A DNA stretch of 64,000 bases. Source: Anaerotignum sp. Its GTDB lineage: Bacteria; Bacillota; Clostridia; Lachnospirales; Anaerotignaceae. The stretch lies in assembly GCA_020024265.1 (NCBI GenBank), contig JAHHTW010000001.1, forward strand, positions 1 through 64,000, written 5' to 3'. The notes under the pieces are model-generated. The model was not told the origin of the DNA, did no database searches, and saw only the letters and a list, made by a program, of their open reading frames with translations. Of the stretch, positions 8,236 to 16,755 are shown piece by piece. Every line of letters starts with the position of its first letter. Position 1 is the stretch's first letter. A program made the translations under genes and the position numbers.

Positions 8236-9402
8236 TTAGAAAGTGATATCCTGACCATAATATGCTGCAAGATACAGTTCTTTCATTTCTTCTACAGAAA
8301 CTTCTCTGGGGTTTGTGCTTGTACAAGGATCAGCCACTGCTGTTTTTGCCATATTATCTACCTTGGATTTGAAATCTGCTTCATCAATTCCAAATTCTTT
8401 CAGAGATGCCTGCATATCCAGCTCTTTTCTCATGTCTTTGATCATCTGAACCAGAGCAGAAACCAATTCTGCTTCTGTGTTGCCAGCCAGACCAATGCGT
8501 TTTGCAATTTCTGCATATCTGTCACCCGCAGTTTTTGCATTGAACAAAACTGTGTTTGTCAGATAAATTGCATTTGCAAGACCATGAGGTACATTCAGAA
8601 TTGCACCGGATTTATGTGCCATGGAATGTGCAATACCCAAAATTGCATTGGAGAATGCCATACCTGCAAGATTCTGTGCCAGATGCATGTTCTTTCTTGC
8701 TTCCATATTACCCTGATAAGATTTTGCAAGGTTTTTGCAAATCATTTCAATTGCACGCATTGCAAGCGCATCTGTAAAAGGATTTGCAGCAGTAGATACA
8801 TACGCTTCCAGCGCATGTGTCAATGCATCCATACCGGTATTTGCTACCAAATGCTTTGGCATAGATTCCACCAATGTGGTATCCAAAATTGCAACGTCAG
8901 GTGTGATGTTGTAGTCTGCGATCGGATATTTGATTCCTGTTTCATTATCTGTAATAACAGAGAAAGAAGTTACTTCTGTCGCAGTACCACTTGTGGTAGA
9001 GATTGCAATGAAACAAGCTTTGTTTCTCATATCAGGCAGATTGAAGGGCTTTGCTGCTTCTTCAAAAGTAAAATCTGGATGTTCGTAGAAAATCCACATT
9101 GCTTTTGCTGCGTCAATGGGAGAACCGCCGCCAATGGCAACAATCAAATCAGGCTGATATTCCTGCATCAAACGCGTACCTTCCTTTACAGTTGCAACAG
9201 AAGGATCATGTTCTACGCCAGAGAAAGTCATGGATTCGATGTTTGCTTTCTTCAGGTGCCCCTGAATTTTCGCAATGACACCATCTTTTTCCAATCTACT
9301 GGAACCATAAACAATAAATGCTTTTGTTCCCTTCACGGATTCCAGATGCTCCAGCGCATTGTCACCAAAATACAAATCTCTTGGAATAGTAAATCTTGTC
9401 AT
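8236..9402 (-). CDS. Iron-containing alcohol dehydrogenase
   Basis: The 388-residue protein is a group III (iron-type) alcohol dehydrogenase. It shows the nucleotide-binding GGGSPIDAAKAMW, the STTSGTATEVTSFSV loop, and the metal ligands Asp and His in TGMDALTHALEAYVS plus two histidines in AHSMAHKSGAILNVPHGLAN. It most resembles 1,3-propanediol or 4-hydroxybutyrate type dehydrogenases, but the substrate cannot be read off. It is a single-gene unit with a strong terminator. The HxlR-family regulator lies just upstream in the same direction. Confidence 0.92.
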   Translation of the reverse strand: MTRFTIPRDLYFGDNALEHLESVKGTKAFIVYGSSRLEKDGVIAKIQGHLKKANIESMTFSGVEHDPSVATVKEGTRLMQEYQPDLIVAIGGGSPIDAAKAMWIFYEHPDFTFEEAAKPFNLPDMRNKACFIAISTTSGTATEVTSFSVITDNETGIKYPIADYNITPDVAILDTTLVESMPKHLVANTGMDALTHALEAYVSTAANPFTDALAMRAIEMICKNLAKSYQGNMEARKNMHLAQNLAGMAFSNAILGIAHSMAHKSGAILNVPHGLANAIYLTNTVLFNAKTAGDRYAEIAKRIGLAGNTEAELVSALVQMIKDMRKELDMQASLKEFGIDEADFKSKVDNMAKTAVADPCTSTNPREVSVEEMKELYLAAYYGQDITF

Positions 9403-9544
9403 TTTTTTGCCTCCTTAAAATAAATAAAAGTTGAATTTAGGATTCATATTGCTCATGAACTATTTGACAAGTCATATCCTAACCCATTTCTTTTATCCCG
9501 TAAAGAAGGCACTTTTTTGGATACTACATACCTTTTGGTAAGAA

Positions 9545-9913
9545 TTATTGTTTTTTCTCGATATCTTCATGATATTTTTTTACATATTTTTTCCCCCACA
9601 AGTCCATCGACTCCATAATTGGTATCAATTCCTGCCCTACAGATGTCAATGTATACTCTACCATAGGCGGTACTGATGGATATACCTTTCGAGAAACAAT
9701 ACCATATTTTTCCAATTCCTTCAATTGTTGTGTCAACATCTTTTGTGTAATGGACGGAATCAGCCTTCTAAACTCATTATATCGGATCACATGATGTAAA
9801 TGCAGATTCCAGATCAAAAGTGCTTTCCATTTTCCACTCAATATTTCCAATGTCAGCTCAATTTCACACCGATAATTGGAACAGCTGACTTTATTCTCTC
9901 GTGATTCAGGCAC
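9545..9913 (-). CDS. HxlR-family transcriptional regulator
   Basis: A 122-residue winged-helix regulator with the family landmarks CEIELTLEILSGKWKALLIW, RYNEFRRLIPSITQKMLTQQ, LKELEKYGIVSRKVYPSVPP and VEYTLTSVGQELIPI. The GTG at 9925 lies inside the GAGGGG ribosome binding site, so the GTG at 9913, eight bases downstream of it, is preferred. It is divergent from the DUF2871 gene across about 160 bases, which suggests that it controls that gene. Conserved cysteines near the N-terminus (SCSNYRC) hint at redox or electrophile sensing, as in some relatives. Confidence 0.9.
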   Translation of the reverse strand: MPESRENKVSCSNYRCEIELTLEILSGKWKALLIWNLHLHHVIRYNEFRRLIPSITQKMLTQQLKELEKYGIVSRKVYPSVPPMVEYTLTSVGQELIPIMESMDLWGKKYVKKYHEDIEKKQ

Positions 9914-10072
9914 AAGATATCCCACCCCTCATATTTTTCTAAAATATAATTATACCTATTTAATAGCCTAAAATCAACTCATAACGCACCAAAATGTGCC
10001 TACTTTTCAAACCATTTTTTCTATGCTATACTCTGCCCATAAATTAAATTATTTCTCGCAAGGAGGTTTTCT

Positions 10073-10489
10073 ATGAAAAAAATGATTCGCATTTCTGCTG
10101 CATATTTGATATTCGGCTTAGTCACAGGCTTGTTTTACCATGAGGCATCCTATTACTCAGGATTTACTGGTGATTCTGTTTTGGGATTGATTCATAGCCA
10201 TGCATTTGCTTTGGGAACGCTACCCTTTTTATTGCTTCCCGTATTGATGCATATATTCCGCTTGCAGGAGCAAAAAAATTTTCGTAGATTCCTTTTTCTA
10301 TATAATGCGGGACTTGTGATGACACTTGGCTTTATGACAGTACGTGGTACTGTACAGCTTTTCTCTCTGCCAATTACCAGCTTTTGGGATCATATGATTG
10401 GCGGACTTTCAGGCATTGGCCATGTCATTCTGACAATAGGAATTTTCTTCCTATTTCGTTCATACATATCCGCAGTGCAAGAAGCATAA
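10073..10489 (+). CDS. DUF2871-family membrane protein
   Basis: The 138-residue protein has four predicted membrane helices (about residues 6-22, 42-61, 79-99 and 112-131). Its conserved-looking LGLIHSHAFALGTLPFLLLP loop and ISGLGH-like GGLSGIGHVILTIG place it in DUF2871, whose function is unknown. AAGGAGG precedes the ATG. It diverges from an HxlR regulator, an arrangement seen for regulated membrane proteins, and ends in a terminator at 10533. Confidence 0.82.
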   Translation: MKKMIRISAAYLIFGLVTGLFYHEASYYSGFTGDSVLGLIHSHAFALGTLPFLLLPVLMHIFRLQEQKNFRRFLFLYNAGLVMTLGFMTVRGTVQLFSLPITSFWDHMIGGLSGIGHVILTIGIFFLFRSYISAVQEA

Positions 10490-10532
10490 AAATTCCACAT
10501 GTTCTTTGTGGTACTCTCCCTTTTTTTGCTTT

Positions 10533-10570
10533 GAAAAACAGGAATGTTTTGACACAGTCCTGTTTTTCAC
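10533..10570 (+). terminator. Terminator of the DUF2871 gene
   Basis: GAAAAACAGGA pairs with TCCTGTTTTTC around a 14-base loop; the T tract is within the right arm. Confidence 0.7.
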
Positions 10571-10677
10571 ACAACCGGATATATGATTGGTATGTCAAAT
10601 TTGGCATAACCATTCTACGATTGCAAAAACTCATCCCCCCCTCTCCTTACTGATGATACCAAGCGATTACAATCAAG

Positions 10678-10734
10678 AAAAAGGATGCTGCCTTGGTACA
10701 TCTCCCCCCCCCAGTCCAAGCAGCATCCTTTTTT
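10678..10734 (-). terminator. Strong hairpin, probable terminator for the gene at 10778
   Basis: AAAAAGGATGCTG...CCTTGG pairs with CCAAG CAGCATCCTTTTTT. The arms carry A and T tracts on opposite sides, so it can act in both directions. Confidence 0.75.
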
Positions 10735-10748
10735 CTCTTTTCTCTATG

Positions 10749-10774
10749 ATGCCATATGAATATGGCATTTTTTT
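10749..10774 (+). terminator. Short hairpin with T tract
   Basis: ATGCCATAT and ATATGGCAT form a nine-pair stem with a two-base loop followed by seven T on the plus strand. It may back up the upstream terminators. The tight loop makes it doubtful. Confidence 0.35.
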
Positions 10775-10777
10775 ATT

Positions 10778-11740
10778 TTATGGAATATAAAGCAAATGAT
10801 TCTCTGTATCATACACACTTGCCTGTCCATTTCCGGTATCCTCATTATGTATGGAGTCAGACGATACTTTTTGATCACGGTTCACACAAACACGATAGAC
10901 CAAACCATAGCGGTCTCGGATTTCTACCCAGATTTCATATATGCCATTTTCCGGCATCATAATCTCATACGCAATCGGCGCATACAAATGCAAATAATCT
11001 ATATTTCTTGCCTGTTCTGTCGCAGTGTCAGGAGTCGGGCTTACAGAACTTGACTGCGATGGCTCTGTGCTGTCCAAAGATACTGCCTGTCGTTCGATTT
11101 CTTTATCATTCATATATTGTACAACCGCAACGGATTGTATATCGCTCAGATCCTGCACATCATCAATGAAAATCTCGATGTCACCATGATATTTGATATA
11201 TTCTGGCTGTTGTTTTTTCTCCAATTCTCTTGAGCCGACATACATCGCAGACACATCCATCACCATATTTATGGGTATCCAGTCCCAATCCAGCTTTTGT
11301 GTACGCACAGTATCCTTTTCCATCAATTCTATGTGGTCTACATGGATACCATCCACCAAAGGAACCGTAATTTCTCCCATGAATTTTCCATTTTGTAATT
11401 GTAGGGGGTATTTTTCTGCTTCACCATACAATATGGCTGTGGTATGCTGTGCCTGATATTCCTTTGGTACAATCTCACAATGTATGACTGCTGTCTTAGC
11501 TTTTGCATTTAATTTGATCAGCTGCCATTCACTGCTTTCCAATAGGTTATTTTGTTCCTCTAGACTGTTTTGTACATTGCTAGAAATATGCGCTACTTCA
11601 TTTGTGATCGATGCTACTGAATTTTGCAGCTCATTGCGTAACTGCTGCACATCTTGATTCAATGCACCAATACGAAACAAGCTCACCACAAGCAAAACAC
11701 ACAATATTAAAGTTCGTATGGTATTTCCTTGTTCTTTCAT
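10778..11740 (-). CDS. Membrane-anchored protein of unknown function
   Basis: The 320-residue product has one N-terminal membrane helix (TLILCVLLVVSLFRIGAL, residues 9-26), then a heptad-rich coiled-coil stretch (NQDVQQLRNELQNSVASIT... to about residue 70) and a predicted beta-rich extracytoplasmic part. A Ser/Thr/Pro linker (SSSVSPTPDTATEQ) lies near residue 240. It is probably anchored with the bulk outside the cell. ATG 11740 follows AGGGGTG at good spacing. It is divergent from ylbJ. No family was recognised. Confidence 0.7.
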   Translation of the reverse strand: MKEQGNTIRTLILCVLLVVSLFRIGALNQDVQQLRNELQNSVASITNEVAHISSNVQNSLEEQNNLLESSEWQLIKLNAKAKTAVIHCEIVPKEYQAQHTTAILYGEAEKYPLQLQNGKFMGEITVPLVDGIHVDHIELMEKDTVRTQKLDWDWIPINMVMDVSAMYVGSRELEKKQQPEYIKYHGDIEIFIDDVQDLSDIQSVAVVQYMNDKEIERQAVSLDSTEPSQSSSVSPTPDTATEQARNIDYLHLYAPIAYEIMMPENGIYEIWVEIRDRYGLVYRVCVNRDQKVSSDSIHNEDTGNGQASVYDTENHLLYIP

Positions 11741-11928
11741 AAACACCCCTACTTTACACATACATCGAACATCATAAAATTACCTTTCTATAGAACCCCA
11801 AAAAATCAAATATAAATTTTGTTTTTTTATTGTAGCATTCCTTGTTTCATTTTGTCTATATACATCATGCATGAAATGATTTTTGCCCTCATACACTGAT
11901 ACCAACCCCCTTGAGAGGACAAAAATGC

Positions 11929-13020
11929 ATGAAACTGCCTTATTTTTTTTCTGCCTGCATTGTGATGCTACTGATTACCATTTTTCGTTTTCCTTCAGAA
12001 ATGCTCAATAGTGCAGCTTCTGCCTTTGGGCTTTGGTTTGAGTCAGTATTGCCGTCCCTATTCCCATTTTTGGTTGCCTGCCTGCTTTTGATGCGTCTGG
12101 GTGTGGCAAAAAAATGCAGCAAATTGTTTGCTCCCATTATGCGCCCACTTTTTGGGCTTTCCGGTATCTGCGCCTTTCCTTTTTTGCTTGGGCTGCTTGC
12201 TGGTTATCCTGTTGGTGCAAAAATGACGGCACAGCTTTATGAACAAAAACAGCTTTCACTTTCTGAGGCAAGAAAGCTGCTGAATTTCTGCAACAATCCG
12301 GGCCCTTTGTTTGTGGTTGGTACGGTTGGTACAGGCTTTTTCCATACACCTCTTTGGGGCTATGCCATGCTTTGCAGCATTGCACTTGGTTCTATATGCA
12401 CTGGTATATGCTTTCGTTTTCAAAAAAGCAGTCCCCTTTGTCTACCTGCTACCGCTACTGCTCATACAGAACATCAGCCCTTTGGCTTCATGCTCTCCGC
12501 TTCCATTTGTGATGCACTCTTAACCACAGCACAAATTGGCGGGTTTCTTGCTTTTTTCTCCGTTTGTCATACAGCTTTACAGCTTTGCGGTATTTATGAC
12601 TTTCTTTCACGGATACTCTTTTTTTTGCCTGTATCCGAAACATTTTTGCAAGCAATTTGCAGTGGATTTCTGGAAATGACCACAGGTACCCATCTGCTTG
12701 CAACTGCACCAGACCGTCTTTTGCTCTGTCTTTGTGCGTCGGTTGTACTTTTGACATTTGGTGGATTGTCCATATTGGGGCAAACATTTGGCGTACTGCA
12801 ACGTTTGCCTTTTTCTGCAATGCGATATCTGTTTGCCAAGCTTTGTCAATGCGTATTTTCTCTTGCCATATTCCGTTTGCTCTATCCTGTATTTTTGGTA
12901 CACGCAAAAAAAGCAGTATCCGTATTCTCTATACATACAGCTACTGCTTTTCCTGCACATTTTTCCATATTTGCGTTTTTTCTCATACTTTATACGGCAT
13001 GGTATCATCAAGTGCGCTAA
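11929..13020 (+). CDS. ylbJ: Sporulation integral membrane protein YlbJ
   Basis: The 363-residue polytopic protein carries the nucleoside-recognition (Gate) fold landmarks: SVLPSLFPFLVACLLLMRLG, LFGLSGICAFPFLLGLLAGY followed by PVGAKM, and LLNFCNNPGPLFVVGTVGTG. These identify YlbJ, needed for spore cortex formation in Bacillus. In the frame an upstream TTG exists at 11911, but ATG 11929 with GAGAGG ten bases upstream is a better start. Its stop codon directly abuts the stop of the oppositely oriented gene at 13021. Confidence 0.88.
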   Translation: MKLPYFFSACIVMLLITIFRFPSEMLNSAASAFGLWFESVLPSLFPFLVACLLLMRLGVAKKCSKLFAPIMRPLFGLSGICAFPFLLGLLAGYPVGAKMTAQLYEQKQLSLSEARKLLNFCNNPGPLFVVGTVGTGFFHTPLWGYAMLCSIALGSICTGICFRFQKSSPLCLPATATAHTEHQPFGFMLSASICDALLTTAQIGGFLAFFSVCHTALQLCGIYDFLSRILFFLPVSETFLQAICSGFLEMTTGTHLLATAPDRLLLCLCASVVLLTFGGLSILGQTFGVLQRLPFSAMRYLFAKLCQCVFSLAIFRLLYPVFLVHAKKAVSVFSIHTATAFPAHFSIFAFFLILYTAWYHQVR

Positions 13021-13530
13021 TCACTTGCTCATACGCAATTCTTGAATATTTTCTGCCAGTACATCCAATGTCTGACCAAAGTATTCATCTGTTTTCATAC
13101 TTTCGCTGTACACAACTGTTTTGAGTTCCTGCAATCTTGTTTCTACATCTGCCAGGATGCCCTCGGAGTATTCTACAGCGCCCAAACGCATTTCTTTTGC
13201 TGTCTTTTTTGCAGATTCTATGATCATTGCTGCCTGATCATATGCACGCTTGGTAACTTCATTTTCATCAATCATACGTACCAAACGTTCTTCCGCATTT
13301 TTTACGATTTGATCTGCTTCTCTCTGCGCATCAATCAAAATTTTGTTGCGTTCTTCAATAACCCATTGTGCCTGTTTGATCTCGTTTGGCAGCTTACTGC
13401 GCATTTCTTCAATCAAATTCAATACTTCTTCCTTATCCAAAGATACACGGTTGCTGAATGGTGCTTTTCTACCATTTTCGATGATGTCATCTAATTCATC
13501 CAGCATCTCCATGATACTCTCCATTTCCAT
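13021..13530 (-). CDS. Coiled-coil protein (DivIVA/ATP synthase B-like) next to coaD
   Basis: A 169-residue, charged and largely helical protein. Heptad-rich segments run from about residue 30 to 160 (EEVLNLIEEMRSKLPNEIKQ, ILIDAQREADQIVKNAEERL, AAMIIESAKKTAKEM). Such proteins are often named ATPase or DivIVA-like in Clostridia, without proof of either function. It starts 41 bases after coaD and is likely the last gene of rsmD-coaD. A cytoplasmic scaffold role is inference. Confidence 0.75.
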   Translation of the reverse strand: MEMESIMEMLDELDDIIENGRKAPFSNRVSLDKEEVLNLIEEMRSKLPNEIKQAQWVIEERNKILIDAQREADQIVKNAEERLVRMIDENEVTKRAYDQAAMIIESAKKTAKEMRLGAVEYSEGILADVETRLQELKTVVYSESMKTDEYFGQTLDVLAENIQELRMSK

Positions 13531-13571
13531 GTTCTTCTCTCCTCATCACAACATCACACACATCATATTAC

Positions 13572-14063
13572 CTACACACTATGCATTTCTTGATACTTTT
13601 GTACCACAAAAGGACGCACCTGCTCCGGCACCATAAAATCAATATTTCCTCCAAATACAGCAATTTCCTTTGCATTGGTAGAGCTTAATGACAAATGTTC
13701 TTCATCTGCTGCCAAGAAAATGGTTTCCAACTGATGATTGAGCTTGCGATTGATCAAATACATTTGGTATTCTGATGCAAAATCTATGGCATTACGCAAA
13801 CCCCTGATTGCAACGGTTGCCCCAATCTCTGTTGCAAAGTCTGCCAAAAGCCCTCGAAAGGATGCAACTTCCACATTTGGCAAATCGGCTGTCACCAATT
13901 CCAAATGCTGCTTTCTTTCCTCTACCGTAAACAAGGATTTTTTATTCGGATTTTCCAATACTGCGACCACCAGCACATCTACCAAGTGTGATGCTCTCTC
14001 AATGATATCCAGATGTCCCAGTGTTACCGGATCAAAACTGCCGGCATAAATTGCTTTTTTCAT
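13572..14063 (-). CDS. coaD: Phosphopantetheine adenylyltransferase
   Basis: Catalyses the fourth step of coenzyme A synthesis, ATP plus 4'-phosphopantetheine to dephospho-CoA. The 163-residue length is standard. The nucleotidyltransferase motif GSFDPVTLGHLD is at residues 8-19, RGLRNAIDFASEYQM mid-protein, and SLSSTNAKEIAVFGG is the ISSTxxR-like motif with Lys in the usual Arg position. It overlaps rsmD by four bases (ATGA) and has GGAGGAAG upstream, so the two are translationally linked. Confidence 0.96.
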   Translation of the reverse strand: MKKAIYAGSFDPVTLGHLDIIERASHLVDVLVVAVLENPNKKSLFTVEERKQHLELVTADLPNVEVASFRGLLADFATEIGATVAIRGLRNAIDFASEYQMYLINRKLNHQLETIFLAADEEHLSLSSTNAKEIAVFGGNIDFMVPEQVRPFVVQKYQEMHSV

Positions 14064-14620
14064 TTTTTTACTTCCTCCAGACGCAGAAATGTTAAAGCTG
14101 TGGTCTTATATACCTTCTCTCGATCTATATACAGCCCATCTACCGTTGGCAATGGTGCCTTTGCCCTATGCTCTGCAATCACAACCCCATTTGCGTGCAG
14201 TAGTTTCTTTTCTGCAATGGTTTTCAATACAGGTATATACAGCCCCGCTTCATATGGCGGATCGAGAAAAATGATGTCAAACCTTTTTCCCTGTGCGCAA
14301 AGCTGCGCAAGTGCAGAAAGAACATCCATTTTTATCATAACGGCTTTTTCCTGTAATTTTGTATGTAGCAGATTTTCTGCAATCACCGCTTGGCAATTTG
14401 CACTCTGTTCCACAAAAACAGCCTCTGCCGCACCACGGCTGAGTGCCTCAATCCCAATTGCTCCACTGCCCGAAAACAAATCCAAAAATGTACATTCCGG
14501 CAAATCAAACGCAATGATATTAAACAATGTTTCCTTGATTCGATCTGCGGTTGGTCTTGTTTCCATTCCTTCTATGGTTTGCAGCCTATGACCTTTCGCA
14601 CACCCAGCAATTACACGCAT
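14060..14620 (-). CDS. rsmD: 16S rRNA (guanine966-N2)-methyltransferase
   Basis: The 186-residue protein begins MRVIAGCAKGHRL, shows RPTADRIKETLFN, the SAM motif FLDLFSGSGAIGIEALSRGA and the catalytic FLDPPYE. These are diagnostic of RsmD, which methylates G966 of 16S rRNA in 30S subunits. The 3' end overlaps coaD by four bases. It lies 73 bases downstream of recG, so it could be in the same transcript. Confidence 0.95.
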   Translation of the reverse strand: MRVIAGCAKGHRLQTIEGMETRPTADRIKETLFNIIAFDLPECTFLDLFSGSGAIGIEALSRGAAEAVFVEQSANCQAVIAENLLHTKLQEKAVMIKMDVLSALAQLCAQGKRFDIIFLDPPYEAGLYIPVLKTIAEKKLLHANGVVIAEHRAKAPLPTVDGLYIDREKVYKTTALTFLRLEEVKK

Positions 14621-14693
14621 ATTTTCTCACCTTTATCAATTTTCTTTTCTCAGTTAGTATAACAAACTAGCCACGAAAACACAACAATAAAAC

Positions 14694-16736
14694 TTATAAC
14701 TCTACGGTTTTTCCCTCAAACCATGTTGTAAAATACGTACGTACTCCCATATGTTCCTCCTGCACAAGCTCCGGATCTCTTTCCAAGAGCAGCGCTGCTG
14801 CTTCTTGCGCCTGTTTCAATATGAACATATCATGATATAAATTGGCAATTTTCATTTCTGGAAGCCCATGCTGTCGCACCCCAAAAAATTCACCCGGCCC
14901 ACGCAGCTTAAGATCCATTTCAGAAATCACAAAACCATCTCTGGTTTTTGTCATAATCTGCATACGCTCTCTTGCAATCTTTGTTTTGGAATCACTGACC
15001 AATATACAATAGGATTTTTCCGCACCTCTGCCCACCCGTCCACGCAGCTGATGCAGCTGTGCCAAGCCAAAGCGTTCGGCATTTTCTATGAGCATAACCG
15101 TTGCGTTTGGCACATTGATGCCAACCTCAATGACAGTGGTGGAAACCAATATATCCGTATTTCCACAAGCAAATGCCGACATCATCTCCTGTTTTTCCTT
15201 TGCCTTCATCCTGCCATGTACACAGGCGATACGACAATCCGGTAATGCCTCCTGCAATTTTTCGGTATAATCCAGTACGTTTTCAACTTCCAGCTTTTCA
15301 TTTTCCTCAATCATAGGGCAAATCACATAGGCTTGTCTGCCTTCTGCTTTCTGTTTGCCCAAAAAGGTGTAGATCCGCTGTCGATACGTTCCATTGACTG
15401 CTATGGTATCAATCGCCTGTCTGCCTGGTGGCAGTTCATCAATGATGGAAATATCCAAATCACCATATAAAATCAAAGCCAATGTACGTGGAATTGGTGT
15501 CGCCGTCATAACCAGCACATGCGGATTTTCTCCTTTCTGTGCAAGCATCCCACGCTGTCTGACTCCAAAGCGGTGTTGCTCGTCTGTAATGACAAGACCC
15601 ACTTGGTCATAAAGAACGCCTTTTTGTATCACAGCATGCGTACCAACAATCATTTGTGCATTTCCATTTGCAATCTCTGCAAGTGCCGTACGTTTTTCTT
15701 TTGCTGTCATACTGCCTGTCAGACAAAGCACACGGATACCCAAAGGAGTAAAAATTTCTGCAAACGATTGCATATGCTGTTCTGCCAACACTTCCGTAGG
15801 TGCCATCATCACAACCTGATATCCGTTTCGTATCGCCCAGTATGCAGCCGCCATTGCTACAGCGGTTTTCCCGCTGCCCACATCGCCCTGCACCAAACGA
15901 TTCATCACTTTACCGCCTGTCATATCCTTCTGTATTTCTGACAACACCTTTTTCTGTGCGTTTGTCATTTGGAAGGGAAGAAAGCCCTCGAAATCTTCCA
16001 GAGCTTCCACATGTTCCATACAGATGCCCTCACCCTTTTGGCTCATTCTTTGTTTGAGTGACAAAAGCGCACTTTGCATAAAAAATAATTCTTCAAATAC
16101 CAAACGCCTGCGTGCATCGTAAAACGCTGTTTCTGTCATTGGAAAATGAATGTTTTGTATCGCAAAATTACGCTCTGCCAGACGATATTTCTTTCGTAAC
16201 CATAGTGGCAGATTTTCCGGAAGCTGTCCTTGTATCCATTCCAACGCCTCCAAAAGATACGTACGCAGCATTTTTTGTGACAAACCGTCGGAGGCAGGAT
16301 AGACTGGTACAATTTTTCCGCCTGCAAAGCTGTCGCCGATTTTCTCATACTCCGGAGAAGCGATTTCTCTTCTGCCATACTTTTTTTGCACCCTGCCTGT
16401 AAAGAGATATGCCTCATCCTTTTGGAATGTCGTTTTCATATAAATCTGATTATACCACAAGAGCGGAATTTCTCCCGTATCATCATAGACCTGCACATAT
16501 GTGATGGTCAATTTGCCCCGTCTTGTACTGACACCTTCACGGCGAATCCTTGCGACAAATGTATTCTCCTCTGTTTCCGAAAGCTCGGAAATGGTGACCA
16601 AACGGCTACGGTCTTTATAATCTCTGGGATAATGCGTCAGCAAATCGCCCAAAGTCAGGATATGCAGCTTTGCCAGTTTTTTTGCACGCTGCTCGCCAAT
16701 GTTTTTCAATTCTGTAATCGGACTGTTCCACTCCAT
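14694..16736 (-). CDS. recG: ATP-dependent DNA helicase RecG
   Basis: A full-length 680-residue RecG that reverses stalled replication forks and remodels branched DNA. The N-terminal wedge/OB domain (about residues 1-150, with LGDLLTHYPRDYKD) is followed by Walker A GDVGSGKTAVA, Walker B-like ITDEQHRFG, ATPIPRTLAL and the helicase C-terminal motifs ATVMLIENAERFGLAQLHQL and RGRVGRG. It follows the FakA-like gene by 19 bases. Confidence 0.97.
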   Translation of the reverse strand: MEWNSPITELKNIGEQRAKKLAKLHILTLGDLLTHYPRDYKDRSRLVTISELSETEENTFVARIRREGVSTRRGKLTITYVQVYDDTGEIPLLWYNQIYMKTTFQKDEAYLFTGRVQKKYGRREIASPEYEKIGDSFAGGKIVPVYPASDGLSQKMLRTYLLEALEWIQGQLPENLPLWLRKKYRLAERNFAIQNIHFPMTETAFYDARRRLVFEELFFMQSALLSLKQRMSQKGEGICMEHVEALEDFEGFLPFQMTNAQKKVLSEIQKDMTGGKVMNRLVQGDVGSGKTAVAMAAAYWAIRNGYQVVMMAPTEVLAEQHMQSFAEIFTPLGIRVLCLTGSMTAKEKRTALAEIANGNAQMIVGTHAVIQKGVLYDQVGLVITDEQHRFGVRQRGMLAQKGENPHVLVMTATPIPRTLALILYGDLDISIIDELPPGRQAIDTIAVNGTYRQRIYTFLGKQKAEGRQAYVICPMIEENEKLEVENVLDYTEKLQEALPDCRIACVHGRMKAKEKQEMMSAFACGNTDILVSTTVIEVGINVPNATVMLIENAERFGLAQLHQLRGRVGRGAEKSYCILVSDSKTKIARERMQIMTKTRDGFVISEMDLKLRGPGEFFGVRQHGLPEMKIANLYHDMFILKQAQEAAALLLERDPELVQEEHMGVRTYFTTWFEGKTVEL

Positions 16737-16755
16737 CGCAATACCGTCCTTTGTA

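Noticed and set aside
8212..9423. 403-codon plus-strand frame opposite the alcohol dehydrogenase
   Set aside because: Cys- and Phe-rich shadow of a gene with clear catalytic motifs; no ribosome binding site.
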